From Adiantum capillus-veneris (taxonomy: Eukaryota > Streptophyta > Polypodiopsida > Polypodiales > Pteridaceae), in NCBI GenBank assembly GCA_014529385.2, contig CM043957.1:71071003-71135002 (forward strand): 64,000 nucleotides of DNA, in the 5' to 3' direction. Shown here in pieces: positions 11,377-20,105 of the stretch. Both the position numbers and the translations under genes were made by a program. The notes beneath the pieces are model-generated. The model was not told the origin of the DNA. It saw only the letters and a list, made by a program, of their open reading frames with translations, and did not search any database. Positions within the stretch are counted from its first letter, which is position 1. Every line of letters starts with the position of its first letter.

Positions 11377-11640
11377 ATGTCTACATCAGACTCAGACTCA
11401 GCTTATACAAGCACATGGATTGCAGGGATAGATGAGCACCCGCCCAAAATAGATCTTCCAAACCTACAGTACATAAAGACCAATTTTGTGGAGAGAGTTT
11501 GGACGTATAACCATGAAAGTGAAGGACTATATAGGTATATTAATGGAAATCAATTCAACCTTTACAGTTGCTCAGAGCCTTACCCAGATGAGCTGACAGA
11601 GTACAAGCTCTTATATGTCTATACATACGAGGTCGACTGA
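11377..11640 (+). CDS. N-terminal segment of element Gag frame, unknown domain
   Basis: The 87-residue frame begins at an ATG (MSTSDSDSAYTSTW) and ends at a TGA. It is rich in Tyr and acidic residues. I do not recognise a domain. The same frame continues after the stop through the Gag domain, so the natural product may be a longer Gag in which this TGA arose by mutation of a CGA codon, or the stop may be natural. It is the first long frame after the leader. Confidence 0.6.
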   Translation: MSTSDSDSAYTSTWIAGIDEHPPKIDLPNLQYIKTNFVERVWTYNHESEGLYRYINGNQFNLYSCSEPYPDELTEYKLLYVYTYEVD

Positions 11641-11721
11641 CAATGGACATCTTTATTTGTTGACAAGTATGGACGAGAATATAGAGCTGTAGAAAGCACA
11701 AATCCGCGAACCAAATTAGAG

Positions 11722-12228
11722 ATGAGTGGATATTTGGTCAATGAAGGACCTCAGATACATCCACCAAACACAAGAACCTCTAAGAGAATTCCAAAGATGG
11801 GACCACCACCTGGATTTCCTCCTAGAGCGATAACGAGAGATGAAACGATACAAGAGAGGAGTATGGTTCCATACTTTGCACCCCAAAGTATAAGACCATC
11901 TCAGCTAAGAAAATGGGTAAATAGAAAGTACAATGGCATAGGAGACCCATACGCCCATGTCTCGGCTTTCAAGCAAGTCCTACGAGCAGAACGAGTAGAG
12001 GACTTCCACACGCAGTATGAGGGTTTTGGACTTACATTGGAGGACAATGCACAAGCATGGTTTGAACTATTGAACCGGAGAGAGTTCACAACCATTGAGA
12101 AAATGTTGTATGAATTTGTTCAAGAATTCACCAAGAGGGGCATAAAACATAACACCCTTCCTAAGATTCAGGAATTTAAACAAGGTGAAACAGAAACATT
12201 GCGACATGCAATACTGCGTTTCAAGTAA
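11722..12228 (+). CDS. Gag capsid domain of the 13.1 kb element
   Basis: This 168-residue segment carries a Ty3-type retrotransposon Gag domain. The recognisable core is WVNRKYNGIGDPYAHVSAFK, followed by LTLEDNAQAWFELLNRREF and FVQEFTKRGIKHNTLPKIQE, the usual helix pattern ending with the LRHAILRF block. Capsid proteins of this family assemble the particle that holds the RNA. The segment ends at a TAA in the middle of that last block; the sense continues in the same frame (YVARCPTQELP...), so the stop interrupts the domain and is probably a mutated CAA. Upstream it follows the 11377-11640 segment in the same frame. Confidence 0.85.
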   Translation: MSGYLVNEGPQIHPPNTRTSKRIPKMGPPPGFPPRAITRDETIQERSMVPYFAPQSIRPSQLRKWVNRKYNGIGDPYAHVSAFKQVLRAERVEDFHTQYEGFGLTLEDNAQAWFELLNRREFTTIEKMLYEFVQEFTKRGIKHNTLPKIQEFKQGETETLRHAILRFK

Positions 12229-12330
12229 TATGTTGCTAGATGTCCTACCCAAGAGTTACCCACGCCAGAACGTCAGATCCTATGCTTCATTAGAGGGCTT
12301 AGGAATGAGAATCTCCAAAAGGACCTATAC

Positions 12331-15174
12331 ATGAAAAGATACCAAACCTTGGAAGAGGTGACCAAAGCAGCAGTTGACCTAGTTGACAATTGCAAATTCT
12401 ATGACGATAGTCAGAAGAAGATGAATGATGCGAGTGAGAAAAAGAAAACCGATGATCTTGAGGATCAAAGAGGGAATCTAGGACAAAACCAAGTAAATGT
12501 TGAGGAGAAAATCATAGAGAATGTGATGCAGCGCATCAACCACTCTGACAGAGTACCAGCCTATAGAGTTCCTCAACGACGAAGGTGCATGACATGTGGA
12601 GGGGACCATCCGATGCAACATTGTCCTGACTATAGACCTAAGACTCCACCAGGGTTTGAGCATGTTATGTCTGAACCTCCTAAATATCATCCTTTAGCGG
12701 AACAAGTGTTCTTAAGTGAAATACCCATAGCTGCTAGAAATGCATATGTGAGTCATGAGCTTCAAATAGAAAGAAATGTGGTAGATCAGAGGCCACTTCA
12801 AGGTAAATATCAAGTATTGCCACAACAACCAATACGTCCATGTGACAAATGTGGTAGTAGTGATCACTTGATTAAGGATTGTCCACACCATGATATCATG
12901 ATAAATGTATATTGTAATGAGTGTGCAATCACACATATGATTTTGGATTGTCCTAAGAATCCAAGAAAGAAAGGTAAAATGCAACCACATGTTACCTTTC
13001 CTTCTACAAGAAAATCAGAGAAAGAACGAGCCGCAACAAAAGGAGAGGCGACAACAACAACAGAGAAAGAAACCATTGCAAAAGAACAGGTGCTTAAACA
13101 ACAAGAAGATGAAAGTAAGCAAGTTTCTCCAGTAAACGTTGTCACAAGAGCACAAGCAAAAGTGCAAGAGCAGAAGCCTACAGATGGAGAGACTAGTAAG
13201 AGTTCCAAAAGCCGTAGAAACTCTAGACGAGCAAGAAGGACTAGAATGAAAGCGAGACTAGAAAGGGAGAAAGGGGAAGAAAAGGTTGTTACAGCTGAGT
13301 TGGAAACAACTCAAGAGCAACAGACACAGCAAAGGGAAGCTGAAACCTTTAAACCGGCTGAAGCACCCAAGAGTGCTAGTTCAGGAGGATCTTTCCTAGT
13401 GGACAAAGTGAATGAGCCTTTAGACGCGATTTTGCAGGCTTATGAGGCTAGATTGGCAAATAGAAAGACCTTAGAACAAAGATGGATGACTTATCCTTAT
13501 CCTGAACTAGAGAAGCAGAGGCTAGAAATGTGTAAGCAGCTCATTAAAACTGCTCAAGCATTGCTAGAACCACCTCCACCAGAATTGAAGGATAGGATAG
13601 TCACCCCAATGCACAAAGATGAGAGCATTCAAGTAGACGCATTGCCTAGAGAAGAGGTAGATCATAGGGAAGAACCACTGCCAAGGTCGCAAGACTCGAG
13701 GGTAGTCCAAAATACAAAAGATGAATCAATGAGGGATTTCCCACCCTATGTTCCTATAGTTGAGGAGCAGTGGCTAGAGGAGTTATGGAAGGCTGTCCGA
13801 GATGCCCAAAAAAGAGAAGAGGATGCTGGACCAGCACCATTTCCTGAAATCACATTAGATAGACCACAAATGAGTGTTGATGCAATGTCATATCATGGTG
13901 ACGTAGGATCGATAGCCTCAGAAGACAGTAGACCTGCATCGTTAAGAACTTTGCCACAGTACATGGGAGATTTTGAGGCAAAGTCTGAGATTGTGAGAGT
14001 TCCATCACAAAGGCTACGAGGGACAAAAGAATTGGACACAAAAATTTTGACTGACTTGCTATCCACACCAGTGAAGTGCACAATTACGTTGGCAGAACTT
14101 TTAAAAATCAGGCCAAGTATGTGGACGGATATAGGAAAATGCTTGGAAAAAATTGGGATCAAAAGACCGTTAAGGTTCCTGGAAAAAGAGCTAGATGAGA
14201 TCGAGAAGCCTAGATCAAATGTAAGACCGGTACCTCTGAACAAAGTAGGAGAGTACTCTGAAGGAGAAGATGGTAATGGCACTTTGCCGGTCGAGTACAA
14301 TGGGATTGAAACAAAAGCTATACTTGACAGTGGATCAGGAATTGCCATAGCAACAAAACGAATATGGGAGAAATGGGGTAGGCCCGCCTTTAGAACAACC
14401 AGAATAAAATTAAAGTTAGCGGATGGGCATGTGGAAAGACCCATGGGATTGCTAGAAGCGATAGTGGTGTCTTCTTGTGGTATAGAGCACGCACATACTT
14501 TTGCCATAGTTGACTTTGGCAAGAAAAATAACTATGAAATCATCCTTGGAAGACCATTCATGAGACAACTCAAGATGGTACAAGATTGGGGTTATGATTA
14601 TCTATACTTGAGACATGCTGAAACCACAACACGTGTAAATATGAGAAATCATAGTTACCAAGATGTAACTAGAACGCCCGTGGAAGATTTTGATTATGCA
14701 ACACAAAGTGGATCAACAGACCATCCGTGGATGGGCAAAAAGAAAGAAATCTGGATGTGCGGAGCATCGGAGTGTAGTGACTTTGGGAGAAATGAGAATT
14801 CGTTAGAGAGGGTCTTAGAAGATGATGCTTACATAAGAGAACCTTTTCCGGAAGAGGCGTTAGAACCGTTAGAGTGGACTCAGATATTGGCTAATTTGGA
14901 TGTCTGTGTTAATGAGACCACACCAACAAAATTTTGTGATGAGAATGGGTATGACATAGTCCCCTACTACATGCTAAGGGTTATGGGTGAGACAGATGAC
15001 GAATCTGAGTATGAGTTCGAAACAGGGTTATCAGCTATGGGGATAACACAAAATCAGATACCTAGCCCGAATACTGGTCATATAGAAATAGGTGCTCTTT
15101 GCGATCAATGTGCGATAACACACTTGATTACAAACTGTCCAACTCGAATGCATAGTACAAAGGAGGAGCCGTAA
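12331..15174 (+). CDS. Gag C-terminus, zinc knuckles and retropepsin, 947 residues
   Basis: This is the longest open frame in the window. Its start completes the Gag domain (LEEVTKAAVDLVDNCKFYDD). Three knuckle-like motifs follow at residues about 86 (CX2CX3HX4C), 171 (CX2CX4HX4C) and 195 (CX2CX3HX4C). Then comes a long Lys/Glu-rich, low-complexity linker (about 220-560), a block LLSTPVKCTITLAELLKIRP, and a retropepsin with active site AILDSGSGIAIATKR (Asp at residue 666) and closing block IILGRPFMRQL (about 738). After the protease is an acidic tail and, unusually, a fourth knuckle CDQCAITHLITNC at about 924. The following TAA is in frame with the next segment. The decayed copy at 46334-50075 has the same order. 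Confidence 0.9.
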   Translation: MKRYQTLEEVTKAAVDLVDNCKFYDDSQKKMNDASEKKKTDDLEDQRGNLGQNQVNVEEKIIENVMQRINHSDRVPAYRVPQRRRCMTCGGDHPMQHCPDYRPKTPPGFEHVMSEPPKYHPLAEQVFLSEIPIAARNAYVSHELQIERNVVDQRPLQGKYQVLPQQPIRPCDKCGSSDHLIKDCPHHDIMINVYCNECAITHMILDCPKNPRKKGKMQPHVTFPSTRKSEKERAATKGEATTTTEKETIAKEQVLKQQEDESKQVSPVNVVTRAQAKVQEQKPTDGETSKSSKSRRNSRRARRTRMKARLEREKGEEKVVTAELETTQEQQTQQREAETFKPAEAPKSASSGGSFLVDKVNEPLDAILQAYEARLANRKTLEQRWMTYPYPELEKQRLEMCKQLIKTAQALLEPPPPELKDRIVTPMHKDESIQVDALPREEVDHREEPLPRSQDSRVVQNTKDESMRDFPPYVPIVEEQWLEELWKAVRDAQKREEDAGPAPFPEITLDRPQMSVDAMSYHGDVGSIASEDSRPASLRTLPQYMGDFEAKSEIVRVPSQRLRGTKELDTKILTDLLSTPVKCTITLAELLKIRPSMWTDIGKCLEKIGIKRPLRFLEKELDEIEKPRSNVRPVPLNKVGEYSEGEDGNGTLPVEYNGIETKAILDSGSGIAIATKRIWEKWGRPAFRTTRIKLKLADGHVERPMGLLEAIVVSSCGIEHAHTFAIVDFGKKNNYEIILGRPFMRQLKMVQDWGYDYLYLRHAETTTRVNMRNHSYQDVTRTPVEDFDYATQSGSTDHPWMGKKKEIWMCGASECSDFGRNENSLERVLEDDAYIREPFPEEALEPLEWTQILANLDVCVNETTPTKFCDENGYDIVPYYMLRVMGETDDESEYEFETGLSAMGITQNQIPSPNTGHIEIGALCDQCAITHLITNCPTRMHSTKEEP

Positions 15175-15189
15175 GTCAACGAAGCAAAG

Positions 15190-15795
15190 TTGCAGGAAGA
15201 AGGGCTAAGATCCAAAGAAGATGCTTCAGATCCAGCGCCTACAAAAGAGCAATATGAAGACTTGGAATCAATCAAAGAAGAGGTGCAGCAAGTGACAGGA
15301 AGTTCAGACACTATTGGTGACATTTCAACAGCTGAAGTCAAGGAAGAAGAGCCTATGACTCTACAGGAACCAAATGCTGATTTTGTCTCTCCAAAAGACA
15401 TATCAGAGGAAATGGTGGTCAAGCAGGAGCTAGAACACACATATGAACTCAGAAGTGTGAACAATGAAGAAGACGACGACAAGGAGTCCAGGCCAAAGAT
15501 TGCTCAAGTCACTCAAGAGAACACAGGCAATCTAGTACCAAAGAAGGTCAACTTTTTGCTAAGTGCACAAGACGGAGTCAAGATGAATTTTATGGAAGAA
15601 ATTGATACAAATTCCACGATTAATGTCATGTCATATGGCATGTGGTTACTTCTAGGTAAGCGAAAGCTTTATGATATTCAGATAAAGGTAAATCTCTCAC
15701 CTGAAGTAGATGTTATAAGTATGGGGATTGTAGAAGCTACTCTCCAACTACACTCGCAGAATGTCAAAGAAAAATTCTTGTGGGTAGATTCTTGA
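15190..15795 (+). CDS. second retropepsin-like domain with altered active site
   Basis: The first half is acidic and low in complexity. From about residue 120 the text runs VNFLLSAQDGVKMNF, then EIDTNSTINVMSYGMW, then a segment PEVDVISMGIVEATLQLHSQ and, across a TGA stop, HLILSKPWAQV at the start of the next frame. That succession matches the plan of a plant Ty3 retropepsin: active-site D(T/S)G(S/A), INVMS flap lead, slG(v) strand, and ILGRPW. The third active-site residue is Asn at residue 141 instead of Gly, so catalysis is doubtful. The first codon is TTG, so this is a continuation of the upstream frame rather than a separate gene. The assignment is by pattern only. Confidence 0.55.
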   Translation: MQEEGLRSKEDASDPAPTKEQYEDLESIKEEVQQVTGSSDTIGDISTAEVKEEEPMTLQEPNADFVSPKDISEEMVVKQELEHTYELRSVNNEEDDDKESRPKIAQVTQENTGNLVPKKVNFLLSAQDGVKMNFMEEIDTNSTINVMSYGMWLLLGKRKLYDIQIKVNLSPEVDVISMGIVEATLQLHSQNVKEKFLWVDS

Positions 15796-15798
15796 AAA

Positions 15799-16749
15799 AT
15801 GGGAACACACTTGATTTTGTCCAAGCCATGGGCACAAGTCTGTGAAGACGAGCCTGAATCTTCAACAATGGTCATCACGACAAGCTCAACAGAGGTCAAG
15901 CCTACAACAGTTCAAAGATTCTTGGCTATTGAAAAAGGCAAAGCTAAAGTAAGCCCACAGTATCTAGCCCAGCGAATGCAAGTGCAAGACAAAGCCTCTA
16001 CATCAAAAGCCAAACCATCAACAAAACAATGGAAACCCAAGCAAAAAGTCTATCAACCGAAGTTTCCATCGCCGGAAAGTCTCCAAAGGAAGTCAAAACA
16101 GGTCAACCAAGTGCTAGTATCCAAGGCACAAATTAAAGTTAATGATCCAATTTGGATACAATCACAGGAACAACCTCAACAAGCAAAGGTAACAGGATGG
16201 ATCACATCAAGCGAGTCAATTATTGCACAAGGCTACAAGAAAGGAAATTCAGATGTTTGGGTCAACAAGCCCAAGATAACAGCCTGGCGATATCCATCCC
16301 ATGCCAACCACTCAGTCACGAATCAACAAAGCCGTCAACGTCAATCACATAACTCAACCAAGAGAAAGGACAGGTACAAAAAGCAAAAGAGAAGGTCTTC
16401 CACTGGACAAACCATACAACAAGTCTGGGTAATGAAATCAGAAATATACCAAACTACCCAACAAAGTCAAGTGAAGATCACCTCCAAGCAAGTCCAAAGA
16501 TTCATTCCAGTCGAGTTACTCGAAGCACAAGGATTCTATGAGGGTAACTTTCAAATCTGGTTACCTAAGGTAGTAGCTTATCAAGGAATCACCCAAGAAC
16601 AGCAAGAAACATCAAGAAATCAAGAGCAGCCACCCGCTACACCCAAGAGTACTACAACCTATAGATGGATCCCTCGTCAATTACTACAAGAGCAAGGCTT
16701 TTACAAAAGTAACAGCCATATTTGGAAATTAAAGACAAGGTACCATTAA
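15799..16749 (+). CDS. basic Gln-rich protein with repeated WIP..LL..QGFY motif
   Basis: The 316-residue segment begins with the end of the protease-like domain (LILSKPWAQV) and is then strongly basic and rich in Gln, Ser and Thr. A motif of about 24 residues recurs: WITSSESIIAQGYKKGNSDV at residue 134, FIPVELLEAQGFYEGNFQIW at 235 and WIPRQLLQEQGFYKSNSHIW at 290. Weaker copies are at about 16426 (VWVMKSEIYQ) and in the next frame. A consensus is [WF]I-P-x-x-LL-x-x-QGFY-x-x-N-x-x-[IV]W. I do not recognise the domain. The position is where reverse transcriptase would lie in an autonomous element. Basic character suggests nucleic acid binding, which is inference. Confidence 0.6.
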   Translation: MGTHLILSKPWAQVCEDEPESSTMVITTSSTEVKPTTVQRFLAIEKGKAKVSPQYLAQRMQVQDKASTSKAKPSTKQWKPKQKVYQPKFPSPESLQRKSKQVNQVLVSKAQIKVNDPIWIQSQEQPQQAKVTGWITSSESIIAQGYKKGNSDVWVNKPKITAWRYPSHANHSVTNQQSRQRQSHNSTKRKDRYKKQKRRSSTGQTIQQVWVMKSEIYQTTQQSQVKITSKQVQRFIPVELLEAQGFYEGNFQIWLPKVVAYQGITQEQQETSRNQEQPPATPKSTTTYRWIPRQLLQEQGFYKSNSHIWKLKTRYH

Positions 16750-16770
16750 GTCAAAGAAGAAACAAGGCAA

Positions 16771-17142
16771 TTGGAAAAGGACATCACACCATGCCCAAGA
16801 ACAATGTGGGTTCCAAAATCCGCGATTGAGGCTCAACAACAAGAAAGATACACAACTCCTTTACAGCCTCTTAACAACAAAAAGAAAGCAACGGTAAATG
16901 CGGAGGTCACAGTTTTGAAGAACACTATCTGGAAGAAGAAGACTTCATCAACCATTGCTTCAACATCAATACCTGTCTCATCAAGCGACCACAATTTGCT
17001 ACCAAGGAATGAAGAGCAGATATATGCCAATGTATTGGACAACATGGCATCTCAAACAGAAACTAACGAGAAAGTCCTAAACATCAAAAGCTTATGGAAT
17101 TGGATTTCAGGCCGCGATCAGGTAAGTCCAAGTCGCCATTAA
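16771..17142 (+). CDS. C-terminal segment of the element frame, unknown
   Basis: This 123-residue segment continues in the same frame after a TAA at 16747-16749. It has another partial copy of the repeat motif at its start (MWVPKSAIEAQQQE, 16804 onward), then a basic stretch and a Ser/Thr-rich stretch, and ends near LWNWISGRDQ before a final TAA. No family is recognised. Its first codon is TTG. The stretch downstream has no coding potential, so this is the end of the element's coding region. Confidence 0.5.
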   Translation: MEKDITPCPRTMWVPKSAIEAQQQERYTTPLQPLNNKKKATVNAEVTVLKNTIWKKKTSSTIASTSIPVSSSDHNLLPRNEEQIYANVLDNMASQTETNEKVLNIKSLWNWISGRDQVSPSRH

Positions 17143-18993
17143 ACTTGTACATGGCATAAGAGTCTAGAGTCGGGCAGCTAAGCCACTAAATGAGCGAAGT
17201 GTCAGACCCAAGCTTCAAGTTAATATTTTTCTGTGGTCTATGAGTCTAGCTAATAGGTATAAGCTCAAGCTGGAGAGTTGAGCATACATAAAGTCATATC
17301 GCTCATGCTGGAATAGGTGAGCATAAGAGTCAAAGTCCATATAATATATAAGGTGGAGAAGGCGGAGTAGTCCAAAACAAAAACACTCACGCACTTGACA
17401 TAGTGAGGAAGAGTGGAGAAACCTCGATAGCACAAACCCTTCTTGTGAGTAGTGAAAGCTTTTGAAGCACTCATGCTATATGTTTTGCTAGCTACACTAA
17501 CTCCATGAAGAACCCATCGATACTCTTCTCTCGCACCGCATCTTGTTTAACATGCATAACTCTGTGCAAGCATATAGATGTCCCATCATTGGACATATGC
17601 ATTAGGCACTCTTTTTTATTCCACACATGCACTTACACAAACAAATGACGATGACCAAGCGAAAACACGTTTTATAAGCCTTTTCTCAAAAGCAATGACT
17701 CTGACTTATAGAGTTAGTTCCCAATTAAATTAAAGTCGCGAGCCTCCAGCTCATAGCTCTTTTCTGTGCTCTTGTGATGTTTTCAGGAAAAGTAATGTCA
17801 GCTAAGGACGAAGCTCGACCCGCAGGCGCGTGGAAGCAAGCATAAGGTGTCAACCTACACTCGACCGACTCCTAACTAATTCCTATAGAGGCTCCTACCA
17901 CTTTTCTAAGTCACAGTCTTCAAGAGAACAAAAGAGGATGCTTCCTACAACGCTTGCTAGAGCCGAATACCTATCAAACACTTCCGAAACACCATAGAAC
18001 TTGAAGGAGACCCTACTAATACCTATAGGCCACTCTCCCTAAGGTCTGTGCACCAAAATCACGACCCAAAACACCCGGTGCAGAAATACGTAGGATGTCT
18101 GGCCGAAATCTGCAGGTCTTTGTTTCCGAAATATGAAGTGCCTAATGTGTATTTCTACTCATTGTGAACGCGTGGATATGCTGCAATGCAAAATCGGACA
18201 ACGGTGGCTCACCCAAACAACCGATGAAGCTCGTAGAAGGAGCTCCCAAAGCCGGGCCGTACGTGCACAATGTTGGTATCGGCTCGTAGCTCTAGTGGGG
18301 GGCAACACGCTGCACTTCTCCGCACTCGATTCCGACCACCGTAGCACATTCAAGCTACTAACACTTGTCCATGTATATCAAGTCCATACTAGTAGCCATA
18401 TGGCCATATGTACTTTAACTCAGCATAACTCTATAACATCAGAACCTAAGTACGTATAGCCTTGCATTTAATTATGACTAAAGACATTTTTTTCCACTGG
18501 GTTTTTCCCTTTAGTCTTATCCAGGTATCCAAGACCTTCATTTTGTATATACGCTACATTTTACTTTTACTCTTTTATTTTTTATAAGAACAAAAACAAG
18601 AAGAACCACGATATCCCCACACTACTAATTGCAAATCTACTGACAAGTCAAAAGGGAGAGGCCAAAAAACAACATGACAAAGCTTTAGTCAACTTACAGG
18701 TACAACTGCGAGATAACAACCACAGGAAAAGCAAATACTAGAGCTACAATGACAACGACCTGCTGCACCAACAAGTCGATACAACCTCATGCAATTCAAG
18801 ATACAACAACCAATCGGAGGGGGAGAGTTCCAGGCTTCAGAGACACTACAGGTACAACTTCAAGGCAACTTTAACATCACGCAAAGCAACCAACTGCAGA
18901 AGAGGCTGCCACAACAACTTCAACCAACACCAAGACATCAAGAACTCGTCAAGGCCAGCAAAGACATAGGGTCTTGTCGGGGACGACAAGAAT
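17143..18993 (+). other. 3' untranslated region of the 13.1 kb element
   Basis: About 1.85 kb between the last coding segment and the polypurine tract. No conserved protein is seen in any frame. It includes a Gln/Asn-codon-rich end (18590-18990) and an extra copy of the polypurine tract at 18814-18827. Confidence 0.6.
18814..18827 (+). promoter_or_regulatory. internal copy of the polypurine tract
   Basis: The 14 bases TCGGAGGGGGAGAG are identical to those immediately before the 3' LTR (18994-19007), 180 bases downstream. A second tract could prime plus-strand DNA synthesis or be a by-product of a local duplication. Confidence 0.55.
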
Positions 18994-19007
18994 TCGGAGG
19001 GGGAGAG
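18994..19007 (+). promoter_or_regulatory. polypurine tract before 3' LTR
   Basis: TCGGAGGGGGAGAG abuts the TGTTGG start of the 3' LTR. This is the expected primer site for plus-strand synthesis in LTR elements. Confidence 0.85.
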
Positions 19008-20076
19008 TGTTGGAAGGACGTCCTTTCAACAACGTTTCCATAAAGATTCCATTAAAGATTCCTCAAAGATTCTATAAAGAATCCACATGAAGATGGTGAT
19101 GAAGTAATGAAGATGAAGATGGATGCTGCAACATGAAGATACGAGTTCATGGACGTCATCGAATATCCCGTTATTATTATTCTGAGCCATTACGACCACT
19201 TTTGTAACGTTTACGGGAACCTCATATTTTAAGTTGGCACTTGTATTTTGGCCGCAGATGCTTGTATAATGAGTAAAGCCAACTCAATTTCTTGTAATTA
19301 AGCTCTGTAGAAGCCTAGGGACAATTCAGGTCATTTGGCCGGACATTAGGTTTGAAGGCTTGGTATATAAGCTAAAACCTAAGGCTTTGTAAAAGACATT
19401 ACGTTATCTCAATAAATATACAGCCGTGGGTTCTGCAGCACACAGTAGTGAGCTTCATGCACACACACCGTCATGCACACTAATCACATTGCAGATATGA
19501 GAGAAGGAGCGTGTTAGTATCGAGGAGCTCTCCGCGTCGACGCAAGCAATGCAAGCCGAGGAACACATCGCGAGCCCGCCTGCTACGAGCTATATTTGGT
19601 CGTAAGTACCTCAAATGACATCCGTTCTGAATGATCGAGTAGTCGTTAGAATCAGGGCGAGAAGCTCTTCGTGTTGATGTCTTTGTAGATCAGTTCCTGA
19701 CACTTTGGAAATTGCTGTTTTGAGTCTATGGCGACAGCGATTAGAGGTCTTACGGTTATGGTTTTCAGGGTTTAGGTGTTTGGCCACATAGGATATGTCC
19801 TTGTGAGTCTTACCCTCCGATTTCGAGTCATTCCGATATGATTTGAGACTGTTTCGAGCTTGTAGTGTTTCGTAGGATGCGTTGTCTGTTTCTTTGCTTT
19901 ATGGTAGTGTTGTGGTAGGATTAGTGACTGTAGAGTGTTGTTCGTGTCTAGCTCAGGGTTGACAACCCAGAGATTGCCTCCATGCCCTAGTCGGGTCAGC
20001 TACGTCCTCGGATTGACAAATTGTTGGTCTGTGTTCTCGCTGTGCTCCATCGTCGGTCGCGGCAAACCCGCTAACA
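19008..20076 (+). repeat. 3' LTR of the 13.1 kb element
   Basis: It is exactly the same length (1069 bp) as the 5' LTR and nearly identical in text, beginning TGTTGGAAGG and ending GCTAACA. Scattered changes include two in the first 14 bases and one in the leader-like TCTATCGCGA phrase (here TCTATGGCGA). Confidence 0.93.
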
Positions 20077-20081
20077 TTGAG

Positions 20082-20105
20082 TGTTGAAAGGACGCCCTTT
20101 CAACA
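20082..20105. repeat. 24-bp perfect hairpin identical to the 5' LTR tip
   Basis: Five bases (TTGAG) after the 3' LTR comes a second copy of the first 24 bases of the 5' LTR. It consists of TGTTGAAAGG, a four-base loop ACGC, and CCTTTCAACA. The bases next to it are CATGC, and those before the 5' LTR are CATGT, so the target duplication may lie outside this hairpin rather than at the LTR end. Confidence 0.8.

Larger units (their letters stand above)
6984..20076 (+). mobile_element. 13.1 kb non-autonomous Ty3-like LTR retrotransposon
   Basis: Two direct 1069-bp LTRs (6984-8052, 19008-20076), a primer binding site at 8054-8071 and a polypurine tract at 18994-19007 define the element. The interior has a 3.3-kb leader with tandem palindromic repeats, then a single reading frame from 11377 to 17142 interrupted by five stops. 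It codes Gag, zinc knuckles, a retropepsin and further domains, but no reverse transcriptase, RNase H or integrase. It probably relies on enzymes of another element, possibly a relative of the decayed copy at 46334-50075. The flanks directly next to the LTRs do not show a matching target duplication (see the 24-bp hairpin at 20082-20105). Confidence 0.9.

Noticed and set aside
13893-14522. 209-residue minus-strand frame
   Set aside because: Shadow of the Gag-protease frame on the opposite strand, which has clear domains.
11638-17142. Stop codons as evidence for a reassigned genetic code
   Set aside because: All three stop types appear in the window's decayed elements and two stops cut conserved motifs at Gln positions, which ordinary mutation explains.
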